A stretch of DNA of 64,000 nucleotides from Streptomyces sp. LBL. Its GTDB lineage: Bacteria > Actinomycetota > Actinomycetes > Streptomycetales > Streptomycetaceae. The stretch lies in NCBI RefSeq assembly GCF_029893585.1, contig NZ_JARXYX010000039.1:1-64000 (forward strand), in the 5' to 3' direction. The notes under the pieces are model-generated. The model saw only the letters and a list, made by a program, of their open reading frames with translations, did no database searches and was not told the DNA's origin. Below are positions 27,100 through 35,382 of this stretch, piece after piece (the stretch's first letter is position 1; every line of letters starts with the position of its first letter). A program made the translations under genes and the position numbers.

Positions 27100-27313
27100 C
27101 CATCACCCTCTGTGTCCGGCGCAGGGCCTCACCTTCGACGCGATGATGCGCTGCACGCAACACCGGTGCACTGAACACACCACTTTTGAGGGGATCGCAG
27201 GCCAAACCGCACACGACCCCAGCGGAGCGTGATAGAACTCGGCTCCAACGGGCACTGGCCGTCTTACTGGCCAGGAGGAACGCCGCAGAACTTTTGGTGC
27301 GCGCACCGCAACA

Positions 27314-27840
27314 TTACTCGAAGAGCTTGGCCCGCGGCGCGGACTCGGCTGCCCGCTGCCCCATGCAGTTGAGGATGCGCACTGGGCGGCCCAGGTGCGA
27401 CAGCTCCGCGGCGAGCTTGGTGAGCAGGGTCCAGATCGGCCCTCGCTTCACGTCACTCGTGCACCAGCGTGCTGCACTCGAAGGCCAAGCGGGCGCGACC
27501 TTGACCGTGGACGGGTCGAGGCCCGCCTCGGTCGCCTCGCGCTCCGCCTTCGCCTTCAACTTGCCGAAGCGGATCAGCACGCGCCCGAGGAGATCGGCGC
27601 CCTTGGCCTTCACCACCTCGAACCGGTGGACCCCGGCGAGACGGGCCTGCTCCTCGGCGAGGGCCTTCGTGCCGGCCCACTCGATGTCCCCCAGGTCCGC
27701 GGCAGCCAGGCGATGGTCTCGTACGTCGTCGGCCGCGCGAAGGCCCTCGGGATGCTGGACAAGGTGGTCGTTGGGGGGCGTGAGGCGGGCGGAGAGGGGC
27801 GGTACGGCCGGGGCGTTGTGGGCACCCCGGCCGGGCGGGC
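27314..27840 (-). pseudogene. N-terminal half of the PAPS-reductase-like gene
   Basis: The frame carries AADLGDIEWAGTKALAEEQARLAGVHRFEVVKAKGADLL, WPSSAARWCTSDVKRGPIWTLLTKLAAEL and RILNCMGQRAAESAPRAKLFE, then TAA at the insertion junction. These are the central PP-loop-family motifs: the HADLG-like strand, the CTSDxKRGP loop and the GxRAxES segment. The N-terminal SGGKDS loop is not clear in this frame, so the 5' end may also be damaged and the start is uncertain. Confidence 0.7.
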
Positions 27841-27842
27841 GG

Positions 27843-28142
27843 CTACCGGCGCTGCGGGCGGCCCATGCGCTCCTCACGCGGGAGCAGCGAGCGGTCGACC
27901 GGCGGGAAGGGCACCGGACGGCCGTACGCCGCGAAGCGGTACGCGGTCTCCCCCCGCTCCACCCGCGTCTTGAGCCACGGCATGGAACGACGCTCCCCGT
28001 ACCGGTACGAGCGGGCGAGGCAGGCGCGGGCGGCACCGACGGTGGGGCTCGTTGACCGGATGCTGGCGGGGCGCGGGCGGCGGTCGGTCCAGTGGGGAGA
28101 GCGGGCCTTGCGGGCACGGTGGGCGCGGATCGTGGCGTGCAT
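27843..28142 (-). CDS. Small basic hypothetical protein
   Basis: A 99-residue, strongly basic protein (MHATIRAHRARKARSPHWTDRRPRP...). It contains a compact block SYRYGERRSMPWLKTRVERGETAYRFAAYGRPVPFPPVDRSLL. ATG 28142 follows GAGGAC at about 9 nt. Located directly upstream of the PAPS-reductase half and likely co-transcribed. Family unknown. Confidence 0.55.
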   Translation of the reverse strand: MHATIRAHRARKARSPHWTDRRPRPASIRSTSPTVGAARACLARSYRYGERRSMPWLKTRVERGETAYRFAAYGRPVPFPPVDRSLLPREERMGRPQRR

Positions 28143-28158
28143 GGTGAAGTCCTCGAGG

Positions 28159-28767
28159 TCAGTGGGGCGGGCGGAGGGGCGGCGTTCGGCCGGGGCACAG
28201 TGGGAGCGCACCCCGGCCAGAGGGACTGCTACTCCCCGGGGGCGCGTCGATGTCGAGCGCCCGGAGGACGGCGTTCAAGATCGTCCCGGGGTCGGCTCCC
28301 TCCTCGCCGACGGCGCCTTCGATGGCGTGCCAGGCGGCGTGATGCTCGAGGGGCGTGAGCACTCGGCGGCCGGGCACCGTCTCGGCGGGCGGAGTGAGGA
28401 TGAGACGCACCAGCCGGTATCCGTCGTACCGGTCGGTCTCCATGTACCGGTCCACTCTCCAGCCGCCGTCCTGGAACAGGTCGGCCCAGCGGGTCAGGAC
28501 GCGTCCGCTCACCGCCCTTTCTGCCGCACGGACAGCGCGACTGGCCGGGGCCGGGGCGTCTTCGCGCAGGTACGTCAGGACCACCTCGCCGGTGAGCATG
28601 CGCGGGTCGAGGTAGGCGCCGCTCGCGACGCAGCGATGGCCCCGGAACGCCGCCAGGGGCGCACCGGCCGGCTCCAGTACGCGGATCGCGGCATCGACCT
28701 GGGGGGCGGTCAGGTTCTCGGCGAGAGAGCCGTAGACGATGGCGGTGGGGTGGTCGGCAGTGCTCAT
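28159..28767 (-). CDS. Hypothetical protein
   Basis: A 202-residue protein from ATG 28767. The ordered part includes LAAFRGHRCVASGAYLDPRMLTGEVVLTYLREDAPAP and WRVDRYMETDRYDGYRLVRLILTPPAE; the last 30 residues are Pro/Gly/Ser-rich and probably disordered. No hairpin leader is present, so it may be expressed from an upstream promoter with the genes at 28855-30707. Function unknown. Confidence 0.65.
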   Translation of the reverse strand: MSTADHPTAIVYGSLAENLTAPQVDAAIRVLEPAGAPLAAFRGHRCVASGAYLDPRMLTGEVVLTYLREDAPAPASRAVRAAERAVSGRVLTRWADLFQDGGWRVDRYMETDRYDGYRLVRLILTPPAETVPGRRVLTPLEHHAAWHAIEGAVGEEGADPGTILNAVLRALDIDAPPGSSSPSGRGALPLCPGRTPPLRPPH

Positions 28768-28854
28768 GATGTGGGTTCTCCCTTGTGCGGGGCGTATGGC
28801 GGTGGAGGTGGGCCCGGGGCGTGGGCGGCGCGCGCCCCGGGCCGGGGGGAGCTG

Positions 28855-29727
28855 CTACGCGGTGCGGGGCAGGCCGCGCAGCTCCCCCACGGGGGTCTCC
28901 AGCTCGGAGGTCCGCAGACGGCGGACGGCTACGCCGTTCTCCCGGCGGGACACGGGCCCGGCCTTCGGGTGGCGCTCGGCGGCGGCCCGCGCGGACGGGT
29001 CATCGGCGCCCTGGATACGGGCAACCTCGGCGCCGGTACGGTCGGTGACACTCCACCAGTCAGTGAGGTCCCCGGCGGGGGCGGCGGCCAGCTCGGGTAT
29101 CGGCTGGAGGTCGACGAGCGGGACCCGGATGACCTTGCCGTTGTAACGGCCGCTGATCGCCTGAATCTTGCCTTCGGCGTCCGGGGCGCCCTTGAGGAGC
29201 ACCACGTCCCGGTAGCCGGTTCCCCGGTCCTTGTCGTCCTGGGGCACGTACACGGCCGTCTCGGGCAGGCTCAGGGCGTCCGGGCCGATGGCGAGCGGGC
29301 CGACGTGGTGCACGGGCACGTAACGGGTGCTCTGGGTACTGACCACGAGGGCCTTGACCATGCCGTCCCGGCGGGGAACGCCCTGGATGGTGACCAGCTC
29401 CCGCGCCTTCACGGTGGGCGCGTCGTCCTGGAGCACGGCGAACCGCCCGGGGATGAACGACCAGTCACGCAGCGCCCGGACTCGGCGGGCGGCGTTGATG
29501 CCGTGGTGGGTGAGGCGGAAGTGCGTGAACCCGGGGTAGTCCCGGACGGTCGAGGCGAGTCGGCCGATCGCGGTGTACTCCTTCACCCACTGGCGGGCGT
29601 AGAACAGGTCCAGCGTGCGGCCGTTGGCGTCGCCCGGGATGCGGTGGCGCTCGGCGTCGAGCGCGGCCAGCAGGAGGCCGGCCTGATAGTCGGTGGGGAC
29701 GGTGTTGATGCCGGTCTTGGTGCCCAT
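28855..29727 (-). CDS. Hypothetical protein with winged-helix-like N-terminus
   Basis: A 290-residue protein. ATG 29727 has GAGGAGATCC upstream; an earlier ATG at 29751 lacks this. The start (DYQAGLLLAALDAERHRIPGDANGRTLDLFYARQW...FRLTHHGINAARRV) resembles the N-terminus of the 22576-23646 protein. The remainder is mostly beta (RYVPVHHVGPLAIGPDAL, GRYNGKVIRVPLVDLQPIPEL). Family unknown. Confidence 0.68.
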   Translation of the reverse strand: MGTKTGINTVPTDYQAGLLLAALDAERHRIPGDANGRTLDLFYARQWVKEYTAIGRLASTVRDYPGFTHFRLTHHGINAARRVRALRDWSFIPGRFAVLQDDAPTVKARELVTIQGVPRRDGMVKALVVSTQSTRYVPVHHVGPLAIGPDALSLPETAVYVPQDDKDRGTGYRDVVLLKGAPDAEGKIQAISGRYNGKVIRVPLVDLQPIPELAAAPAGDLTDWWSVTDRTGAEVARIQGADDPSARAAAERHPKAGPVSRRENGVAVRRLRTSELETPVGELRGLPRTA

Positions 29728-29861
29728 GGCGGGGATCTCCTCGGTGAACATGCGGTGAGTTGGGGGAGGGTGCCGGGGCGCAGCGGTGAACGTCGCGCCC
29801 CGGCCGGCGAGGTGGCGCTACACGGTGCGGGGAAGGCCGCCGCGCAGCCGTACGTGATCGG

Positions 29862-30194
29862 TCACCGCGGCGTGTCCGGCCCGATGCACGTGCACTCCGC
29901 GCGTCGGGCGAGCAGCGTGCGTATCTCCGTCCAGGCGTCGTCACGCTCGCTCGTGAGGGCCTTGTGCCGGGCGTTGCGCTCCTCCGGGCGGGCGGCCCAG
30001 TAGCGAACCTCGGAGCGGGTGCCGGTCATCGAGCGCAGCGCGTTGTCGGCCTGCAATTGGGTCCGCTCGGCCCGGTAGATGCCGCGCGCGGTGATCCATG
30101 CGAAGCAGGTGGGGGCTTCGGGCTCCTGCATCCAGGAGCGGCGGCACTCCGGGTAGGTGGGGTGCTCGGCGGCAGCGGCGACGACGCTGGACAT
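29862..30194 (-). CDS. Small hypothetical protein
   Basis: A 110-residue protein from ATG 30194 (MSSVVAAAAEHPTYPECRRSWMQEPEAPTCFAWITARGIYR...). RSMTGTRSEVRYW is followed by a basic helix and ends CTCIGPDTPR; four cysteines could bind a metal. Family unknown. Confidence 0.6.
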   Translation of the reverse strand: MSSVVAAAAEHPTYPECRRSWMQEPEAPTCFAWITARGIYRAERTQLQADNALRSMTGTRSEVRYWAARPEERNARHKALTSERDDAWTEIRTLLARRAECTCIGPDTPR

Positions 30195-30284
30195 GTGGTT
30201 CCTCGGGAAGCGTGTGGCGAGTGGGGGTGGAGGCCGGGGCGCAACAGGTGCCACGCACGCCCCGGCGAGAGGGGACCGGACCGG

Positions 30285-30707
30285 TCAGATGACGTCGGTG
30301 ACGTCGTAGAAGCTGGCCAGGCCGCGCGTGAACCGCTCCAGGGAGAGCGCCAGCGTCGGCTTCGCGAACTCGCCGCGCACGGCCTTCTCGTAGGACAGCT
30401 CCGCCAGGGCGCGCGTCCCGTGGTCACTCGCCCAGTAGCGCCGCACCGACCAGTAGTCGACGCCGTACCGGGTCTTCTGAGTGACGGGGTCGATGTACTC
30501 GACGCACCGGATGATCAGCAGCGCCGAACCGTCCGCGCTGTTGATGACGGACTCCCGCAGCGTCTTCCCGCCGAGGATGTTGAAGCGGTAGGCGTCGGCC
30601 TGTTCGCGCGGGGTGTCCGTGGGGGCCTCGGAATTGAGGACGGTGCGCATCTCCGCGAGATTCGCGGTGATCTGGGGCGCGGCCTCCATCACCAGGACAG
30701 CATTCAT
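30285..30707 (-). CDS. Hypothetical protein
   Basis: A 140-residue protein starting MNAVLVMEAAPQITANLAEMRTV; ATG 30707 follows the shared leader. A beta core (SALLIIRCVEYIDPVTQKTRYGVDYWSVRRYW) and a helical C-terminus are visible. It is the first gene after a promoter-like box and should open a leftward operon running toward 20,455. Confidence 0.72.
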   Translation of the reverse strand: MNAVLVMEAAPQITANLAEMRTVLNSEAPTDTPREQADAYRFNILGGKTLRESVINSADGSALLIIRCVEYIDPVTQKTRYGVDYWSVRRYWASDHGTRALAELSYEKAVRGEFAKPTLALSLERFTRGLASFYDVTDVI

Positions 30708-30708
30708 C

Positions 30709-30780
30709 AGCGGTGTTCCTTCCTTCGGGACGTTGGCGGTGCTCTCCGCCAACAAGGAAGACAGTACAGCAATGAGACGA
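30709..30780 (-). promoter_or_regulatory. Promoter-like box and hairpin leader of the 30707 gene
   Basis: GTCTCATTGCTGTACTGTC read leftward from about 30,779, then the stem GTTGGCGG/CCGCCAAC around AGAGCA (30732-30753), then GTCCCGAAGGAAGGA. Confidence 0.8.
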
Positions 30781-30881
30781 CCGAGGCTAGCAGTCCCTGT
30801 GGAAACACCACAGTTGACCTCCACGGGTCCCAGAGCTGCACTATCTGAGATTCGCGGGGGACTGCCGAAGGTGGTGACCGG

Positions 30882-32117
30882 TCAGGCTGCGGTGCCGTAC
30901 CGCCCGGGGTCGTCCCTCCGTACGCCCGCCCGGACGGGAACGACAGACACCGGGACGGCCGCCCCCGGCTCGCTCGTCGTCGCGGTCCGCACGGACCGCA
31001 CAGTGACGTCCTGGACGGCAAACAGCTCTCCCTGCTCCGGCTCCGCGGGCAGCATCCGGGCCAGGTGCGCGGCGACGTCCTCCTCCGGGGCCTCCGCCAG
31101 GTCGACCCCGCCGGCCTCCGCCCACACCTCGGCCGCCACGGCCCCGTACTGCTCCCACAGCGGCCGGGAGCTGTCACGCGTCTGGAAGTCCGGCACGCTT
31201 CCGCGCAGACCGCGCACCAGGGCGCTCAGGGCGTCCGCACGGAACTCGCGGGACCGCACGCGCATGGTGGACGCGTCCTCGTACTCCAAGTGCGGCTCAG
31301 CGGCCACGGAGCGCTTCCACACCCCGAACGCCCGGACAGCGCGGGTGGCGAGACCTTCCACGGCGTCCAACACCCGCGTCAGGGCCGCGAGGTACCGGGC
31401 CAGAGCACGCGGGGAGCCGTTGACGTGCAAGCGCCGCTCGTCCAACCCTCCGTGCCGCGCCCCGTTCCCCCAGTTCTCCTCATAGATCGACCACCGGGGG
31501 TTCACCTTGTACGGGCTCGACGCCTCCACGCCGTGGACGTCGGCCAGGTGCCACGCCACATGGTGGTGCTCGACGGCCCGACGCTTCGACGCCGCGGGGA
31601 AGTGCAGTTCCACCGTGAACCGGTCGGGGCCCGACTCGTACGGGCGGGGGATCTCTACGTACGCGCTCACGCGCTGGTTCCTTCCATCGGGACGGCGGAA
31701 GCTCTCCGCCGCAGGGAGGCCGGCCGCGGGACTGCGACCGGCACACTCAGGCGCCCAGCCGCGGCGCAGCAACCGGGCCAACAGGGACCGAAGGGACCGG
31801 ACACGCCCGCGCCGCTCATACGCCCGGACCATCGCGGCGACGTCGGCCGGGTCCGGGGAGTTGCGCCACATCACCTTGATGACCAGGGCCTGGCGCAGCT
31901 CCCCCTGCGGGCGGTCCATCAGCAGCACCGCCCCGTACCGGTCGGACTTCCACAGCAGCCAGACGTGATCCGTCTCGGAACTGCGCTCGAACTCCCCGGT
32001 GCGGAGGGTCGGCGGCAGACCCAACAGGCGGGCGACCTCGTCGGCGAACGACTCGAACGTGTACGGCGACGGCGCGGCGGCGGGCAGGTGGGACTGGAGC
32101 CAGGACGGCAGAGGCAT
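30882..32117 (-). CDS. Hypothetical protein, one long frame or two genes read through
   Basis: An uninterrupted 411-codon frame from ATG 32117, which has GAGGAAGG upstream. Residues 1-149 (MPLPSWLQSHLPAAAPSPYTFESFADEVARLLGL...) form one block. Then comes GTG 31670 (VSAYVEIPRPYESGPDRFTVELHFPA), preceded by a complete hairpin leader that lies inside the frame. The downstream 262 residues carry a possible helical domain (LARYLAALTRVLDAVEGLATRAVRAFGVWKRSV). Two genes whose separating stop was lost, or one gene with an internal start, are both possible. Families unknown. Confidence 0.65.
   Translation of the reverse strand: MPLPSWLQSHLPAAAPSPYTFESFADEVARLLGLPPTLRTGEFERSSETDHVWLLWKSDRYGAVLLMDRPQGELRQALVIKVMWRNSPDPADVAAMVRAYERRGRVRSLRSLLARLLRRGWAPECAGRSPAAGLPAAESFRRPDGRNQRVSAYVEIPRPYESGPDRFTVELHFPAASKRRAVEHHHVAWHLADVHGVEASSPYKVNPRWSIYEENWGNGARHGGLDERRLHVNGSPRALARYLAALTRVLDAVEGLATRAVRAFGVWKRSVAAEPHLEYEDASTMRVRSREFRADALSALVRGLRGSVPDFQTRDSSRPLWEQYGAVAAEVWAEAGGVDLAEAPEEDVAAHLARMLPAEPEQGELFAVQDVTVRSVRTATTSEPGAAVPVSVVPVRAGVRRDDPGRYGTAA
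31672..31710 (-). promoter_or_regulatory. Hairpin leader located inside the 30882-32117 frame
   Basis: A 6-bp stem CGGCGG/CCGCCG around AGAGCTT, then TCCCGATGGAAGGAACC before GTG 31670. It argues for independent translation of the 3' part of the frame. Confidence 0.65.
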
Positions 32118-32290
32118 CGGGCTGGAACCTTCCTCGGAGCGACGACAGACCACGGCGGGCCGGACGCCTAGACAGCGGGCAACAGGGCAGACAGGCGGGG
32201 TTATGGGACTTCTGGGACCGTCCACGCGCGCGGGCGCGTAAGGGGGCTCGACGGCGCCGCCCGATCCGGCCGGGCGGCGCCGGGCTCGGT

Positions 32291-33397
32291 TCAGGGACGA
32301 TGGTCGGTGACGTAGTAGACGGGGACGGAGATGCGGAACAGGCGGCCGAACATCTTGCGGAAGTTCTCGGCGGCGGCGTCGCGGCCGTCCCGCTTGCGGA
32401 ACTTCACGAGGATCGGCGGGTGCGCGGTGATGTGCCCCATGGGCGAGTCCACCCCGGCCGTGATCGTCGCGGTGACGGTCCACCCGGTACCGGAGTCGCT
32501 ACGGCAGTGCACGCGCACGCTGACCATGCCGGTCGCGATGGCGGACAGCTCCTCGGGTGTGCCCTCGACGGCGTTGTAAGCGAGGGCTGCCGCGCGGATG
32601 TCGGCGGCGGTCGCGGGCATGTCCGTGCCGTGCATCTGCTTGGCGTGCGGCTCGATGGCCAGGATGGCGGCACCGGCGCGTTGCACGGCGGCGCGGGCAC
32701 GGTCCCATGCGGCGTTGCGGCCGGTGAGGCTCCGGGTGGTGCGCAGCGCTTCGCGGGCGTCGTCGATGTCGGCCTGCGCGTCGACGAGTTCGGCTTGGAG
32801 GTCGGTGGGGGCGGCCGGGCGCAGCGCCGTCAGGTGCGCGGCGAGGGTGTCCAACTCGCGGGGCGTGACGCCGAGTGAGGCGTAGGCGAAGGACTCGTAC
32901 GCGGCCAGGGCAGTGAACAGGCGCGCGGTGTCGGGCGCGGCCGGTGCGGTCTCCTCGACGGCCGGGCGGCGCGGCTCACGCCAGAGGCGGATGGAGACCG
33001 GCTTGCAGTTCCACAGGCGGCGCGTCTGCTGACGGTGGGAGAGGCGGACGGAGATAGCTTTCGTCAGGACCGGGTCCCAGCCGCGCGGGTCGTCGTCGCC
33101 GCCCTCGGCGATCTCGTCGCGCAGTGCGTGCACCTCGTCGGTGGTCATGGCGTGGAGCTGTTCGCGGATGGCCCAGTACCGCTCATCCTCGGTGAAGATG
33201 ACCCGGACGCTTTCGGACGCGGCGCGCTTGCGGATGATGCGGCGCACCATCTCCTTGTTGGCCTTGCCCTGCTCCTTGTCGGCGTCGCGGCTCATGACGG
33301 CGTCCACGAGGTCGTGAGTGATGACGTCGTGGTTCGCGCGGGAGGCAATGAAGATCTGCAGCGCCATCCAGTCGGCGCGCTCCGTGGCAGTGATCAC
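32291..33397 (-). CDS. Hypothetical protein
   Basis: A 368-residue protein from ATG 33397 behind the shared leader. The start (TERADWMALQIFIASRANHDVITHDLVDAVMSRD...KEMVRRIIRKRAASESVRVIFTEDERYWAIREQL) is helical and charged. A central coiled-coil-like stretch (LQAELVDAQADIDDAREALRTTRSL) and a C-terminal beta domain (GTGWTVTATITAGVDSPMGHI) follow. Its place as an early leftward gene suggests a replication or regulatory role, which is inference only. Confidence 0.7.
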   Translation of the reverse strand: MITATERADWMALQIFIASRANHDVITHDLVDAVMSRDADKEQGKANKEMVRRIIRKRAASESVRVIFTEDERYWAIREQLHAMTTDEVHALRDEIAEGGDDDPRGWDPVLTKAISVRLSHRQQTRRLWNCKPVSIRLWREPRRPAVEETAPAAPDTARLFTALAAYESFAYASLGVTPRELDTLAAHLTALRPAAPTDLQAELVDAQADIDDAREALRTTRSLTGRNAAWDRARAAVQRAGAAILAIEPHAKQMHGTDMPATAADIRAAALAYNAVEGTPEELSAIATGMVSVRVHCRSDSGTGWTVTATITAGVDSPMGHITAHPPILVKFRKRDGRDAAAENFRKMFGRLFRISVPVYYVTDHRP

Positions 33398-33402
33398 GGC
33401 GG

Positions 33403-33441
33403 TGTTCCTTCGTTCGGGACGTCCCGGTTGCTCTCCGGGAC
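33403..33441 (-). promoter_or_regulatory. Hairpin leader of the 33397 gene
   Basis: A 7-bp stem GTCCCGG/CCGGGAC around AGAGCAA, then GTCCCGAACGAAGGA. Confidence 0.78.
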
Positions 33442-33467
33442 TGGTGTGGTGGGGCGGTGCGGGTCTG

Positions 33468-33671
33468 TCAGGCGTTCTGCGAGCCCGTGACCTTGGCGTG
33501 GGCGTCGAAGCGGTCGATGGCGGTCACGTCGACGACGTTGAGGCAGTCGGCCAGCGCCCTGATGTCGTGCGCCTCACGGTCCTCGTCGTTCGGGGCGGGG
33601 TTGGTCGCGATGACCTTGCCGTCCTGGACGAGAGCGACGAACGGGCGGGGGGTCTTGTCGAGCGTGACCAT
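33468..33671 (-). CDS. Small hypothetical protein, first gene of the leftward arm
   Basis: A 67-residue acidic protein (MVTLDKTPRPFVALVQDGKVIATNPAPNDEDREAHDIRALADCLNVVDV...). The start is fixed by the leader. Short first genes near a divergent promoter are often regulators, but no DNA-binding motif is visible. Confidence 0.65.
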   Translation of the reverse strand: MVTLDKTPRPFVALVQDGKVIATNPAPNDEDREAHDIRALADCLNVVDVTAIDRFDAHAKVTGSQNA

Positions 33672-33932
33672 GGTGTTCCTTCGTTCGGGATGGGGCCCGG
33701 TTACTCTCCGGGGCGGCGGGGTGAACCGCCCAAGAAGACAGTACAGCAATGCGACGATACGGCAATGGCGAACCCCCGAAAATCTGCAAATGCACAGATG
33801 AAACGGCACGCTCGTTCTCCCGTAAGTCTCATGGCTGTACTTTTCTGTGTCGGGTGTGTACGTTCTGGAGCCCCGCCACCCGGCGGCCCGGGGTCGAGCA
33901 ACCCCGGGAGTCCCGAACGAAGGATCGCCACC
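33672..33932. promoter_or_regulatory. Divergent promoter region between the two arms
   Basis: Leftward: CGTCGCATTGCTGTACTGTC from about 33,755, then a leader with a short CCCGG/CCGGG stem around AGAGTAA near 33,697-33,713. Rightward: GTCTCATGGCTGTACTTTTC at 33,826-33,845, then the perfect 8-bp stem CCCGGGGT/ACCCCGGG around CGAGCA (33,887-33,908) and TCCCGAACGAAGGA. The two boxes are ~70 bp apart and face away from each other. The AT-rich stretch 33,765-33,800 could also be part of a replication origin. Confidence 0.75.
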
Positions 33933-34445
33933 ATGCGCATGCCGCGCCTCCTCGCCCGTCGCCCCCGTCCCGCCGCGCTCCTGGCCGCTGGAGCCGCCGT
34001 GATCGCCCTCGGCACCCTAGGAACCCTCGGCGCCTCCGACGCCACCCCGACCGACTTCGCGACCGGCCCCACCAGCACGCAGGCGGACGTCGTGGAGGCG
34101 TACAACGACGGCTGGACCGACGGACGGGCCGACCTCATGGGCGACGACAACCGTGACGGCTACGTCGACGAGGACGAGAGCGGATGGGACTGCGCCACGA
34201 TGAGCAACCGCCAGTGCGGCCCCGACCTTCCGCCGCAGTGCAAGGGGGAGGCCGAGTTCGCCGACCTTTGCGCGACGGTAGCCGGGCGCCCGGCGTACGC
34301 CTGGACGGACGTCGACGGCACCCCCCACACCGTGGCGGCCGGGCGGAAGCTGCTCGCCCGGCTCGACGCCATCCCGGGAACCGAGGAGTTCGCCGCCGCG
34401 CTGTTCGCCCTGGACACCCTGTGGGCACAGCACAACGAGGACTGA
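33933..34445 (+). CDS. Exported protein with one EF-hand-like calcium loop
   Basis: A 170-residue protein with an N-terminal signal or anchor (RMPRLLARRPRPAALLAAGAAVIALGTLGTLG). At DDNRDGYVDEDE it has a canonical 12-residue EF-hand loop (Asp1, Asn3, Asp5, Gly6, Asp9, Glu12), preceded by YNDGWTDGRADLMG. Four cysteines (C-ATMSNRQC, C-KGEAEFADLC) could form disulfides. First gene of the rightward arm. Probably a secreted or surface Ca-binding protein; function unknown. Confidence 0.7.
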   Translation: MRMPRLLARRPRPAALLAAGAAVIALGTLGTLGASDATPTDFATGPTSTQADVVEAYNDGWTDGRADLMGDDNRDGYVDEDESGWDCATMSNRQCGPDLPPQCKGEAEFADLCATVAGRPAYAWTDVDGTPHTVAAGRKLLARLDAIPGTEEFAAALFALDTLWAQHNED

Positions 34446-34513
34446 GCACCCGCTGAACCGGCCGGGGGGGCACTGCTCGCGCCCCCGGCCCCGGCCCCGG
34501 AACGGAGACCGCA

Positions 34514-34738
34514 GTGACCGCCGCCAAGCCCCCCGGACCCAACTGGCTGCGTATGGTGCCCGCCGACTTCGACCGCGACGCTTCGGACGCCCCGAACCCT
34601 GGAACCCGGCGCGTCCCCGCCGTCCCCGACGAGTGCGGCACCGTGCCGCTGTTCGGGGAGGACCCGACGACCGCGCACACCCCCGGCACCCGCATGCCGG
34701 CCCCGGCGTTCCCGGACCAGCCTGACACCCTCTTCTAG
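34514..34738 (+). CDS. Small Pro-rich hypothetical protein
   Basis: A 74-residue protein from GTG 34514 behind GGAGACC, rich in proline and aspartate (MTAAKPPGPNWLRMVPADFDRDASDAPNPGTRRVPAVPDE...). Probably disordered. It ends just before a promoter region. Confidence 0.5.
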   Translation: MTAAKPPGPNWLRMVPADFDRDASDAPNPGTRRVPAVPDECGTVPLFGEDPTTAHTPGTRMPAPAFPDQPDTLF

Positions 34739-34847
34739 GCCATGCGAACGGTGCAGCCGCAAGACTCGGGGCGAACGTCGCACCCCTCGGCATATGGCTC
34801 ACCGCCTGCGAGATCTTCGGTTCTTCCTAGGATCTTGTAGCGTCCGT

Positions 34848-34916
34848 AAGTCTTATTGCTGTACTATCAAGGGGTTGGCGGAGAGCACCGCCAACAAGTC
34901 CCGAACGAAGGATCAT
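34848..34916 (+). promoter_or_regulatory. Promoter-like box and hairpin leader of the 34921 gene
   Basis: GTCTTATTGCTGTACTATC at 34,850-34,868, then the 8-bp stem GTTGGCGG/CCGCCAAC around AGAGCA (34,874-34,895), then GTCCCGAACGAAGGA. Confidence 0.82.
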
Positions 34917-34920
34917 CACC

Positions 34921-35295
34921 ATGGCTTCTGTCGCCGCCCGCCGCGTACTCCGTGACCGCGTCCGCGCCAACCGCGCCGCCTCCACACAGCGCCGCACCGT
35001 CGCCCAGGCCGCCCGCCGTGTCCGCACCGGCGCCCGCTCCCTGGCCACCCACATCATCGCCACCGGCGCCGACCGCAAGACCGTCGAAGGCGTCGCTGAC
35101 GCCCTGCGCACCGTCGCGAAGAAGAAGGGCGTCAAGGGCCGCCGCGCCCGCATCCGCCGCTCCTTCAACGACGCCCGGAACGTCGTCAAGACCGTCTACC
35201 GCTACACCCGCGCCCAGGTCGCACAGATCGCCGCGCAGTACAAACCGCGCAAGGCCGAGTACAAGGCCGTCCGCGCCGCGCTGATCGCCGCCTGA
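34921..35295 (+). CDS. Very basic small protein, possibly nucleoid-associated
   Basis: A 124-residue protein with roughly 30% Arg+Lys and almost no acidic residues (ASVAARRVLRDRVRANRAAS, AKKKGVKGRRARIRRSFN). It is all-helical by composition. It has its own promoter-like box and leader, so it is probably made in quantity. A histone-like or capsid-scaffold-like DNA-binding role is plausible but unproven. Confidence 0.7.
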   Translation: MASVAARRVLRDRVRANRAASTQRRTVAQAARRVRTGARSLATHIIATGADRKTVEGVADALRTVAKKKGVKGRRARIRRSFNDARNVVKTVYRYTRAQVAQIAAQYKPRKAEYKAVRAALIAA

Positions 35296-35382
35296 CCAGC
35301 CCCCAGACCGCCGGGGCGCGGCCATCCCCCGCCGCGCCCCGGCAACCCACCTCACCCTTCACACCCGTAGACGGAGACACCC

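Larger units (their letters stand above)
24161..27313. mobile_element. 3.15-kb insertion inside the PAPS-reductase-like gene
   Basis: Left and right of this segment are the two halves of one gene in the same orientation. The junctions share an imperfect short repeat: CGAGTATTG on the 24.15-kb side and CGAGTAATG on the 27.31-kb side, read on the minus strand. The cargo is a beta-helix protein gene and a broken tyrosine-integrase start. GC content is clearly lower than in the flanks. Confidence 0.65.

Noticed and set aside
27300-28200. A single intact PAPS reductase gene at 27.3-28.2 kb
   Set aside because: The C-terminal motifs are absent here and found at 23.7-24.2 kb; the 5' part of this frame is low-complexity and overlaps another plausible gene.
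27865-30003. 712-codon plus-strand open frame
   Set aside because: Opposite several supported leftward genes; Gly/Val/Arg-rich antisense composition and no ribosome-binding site.
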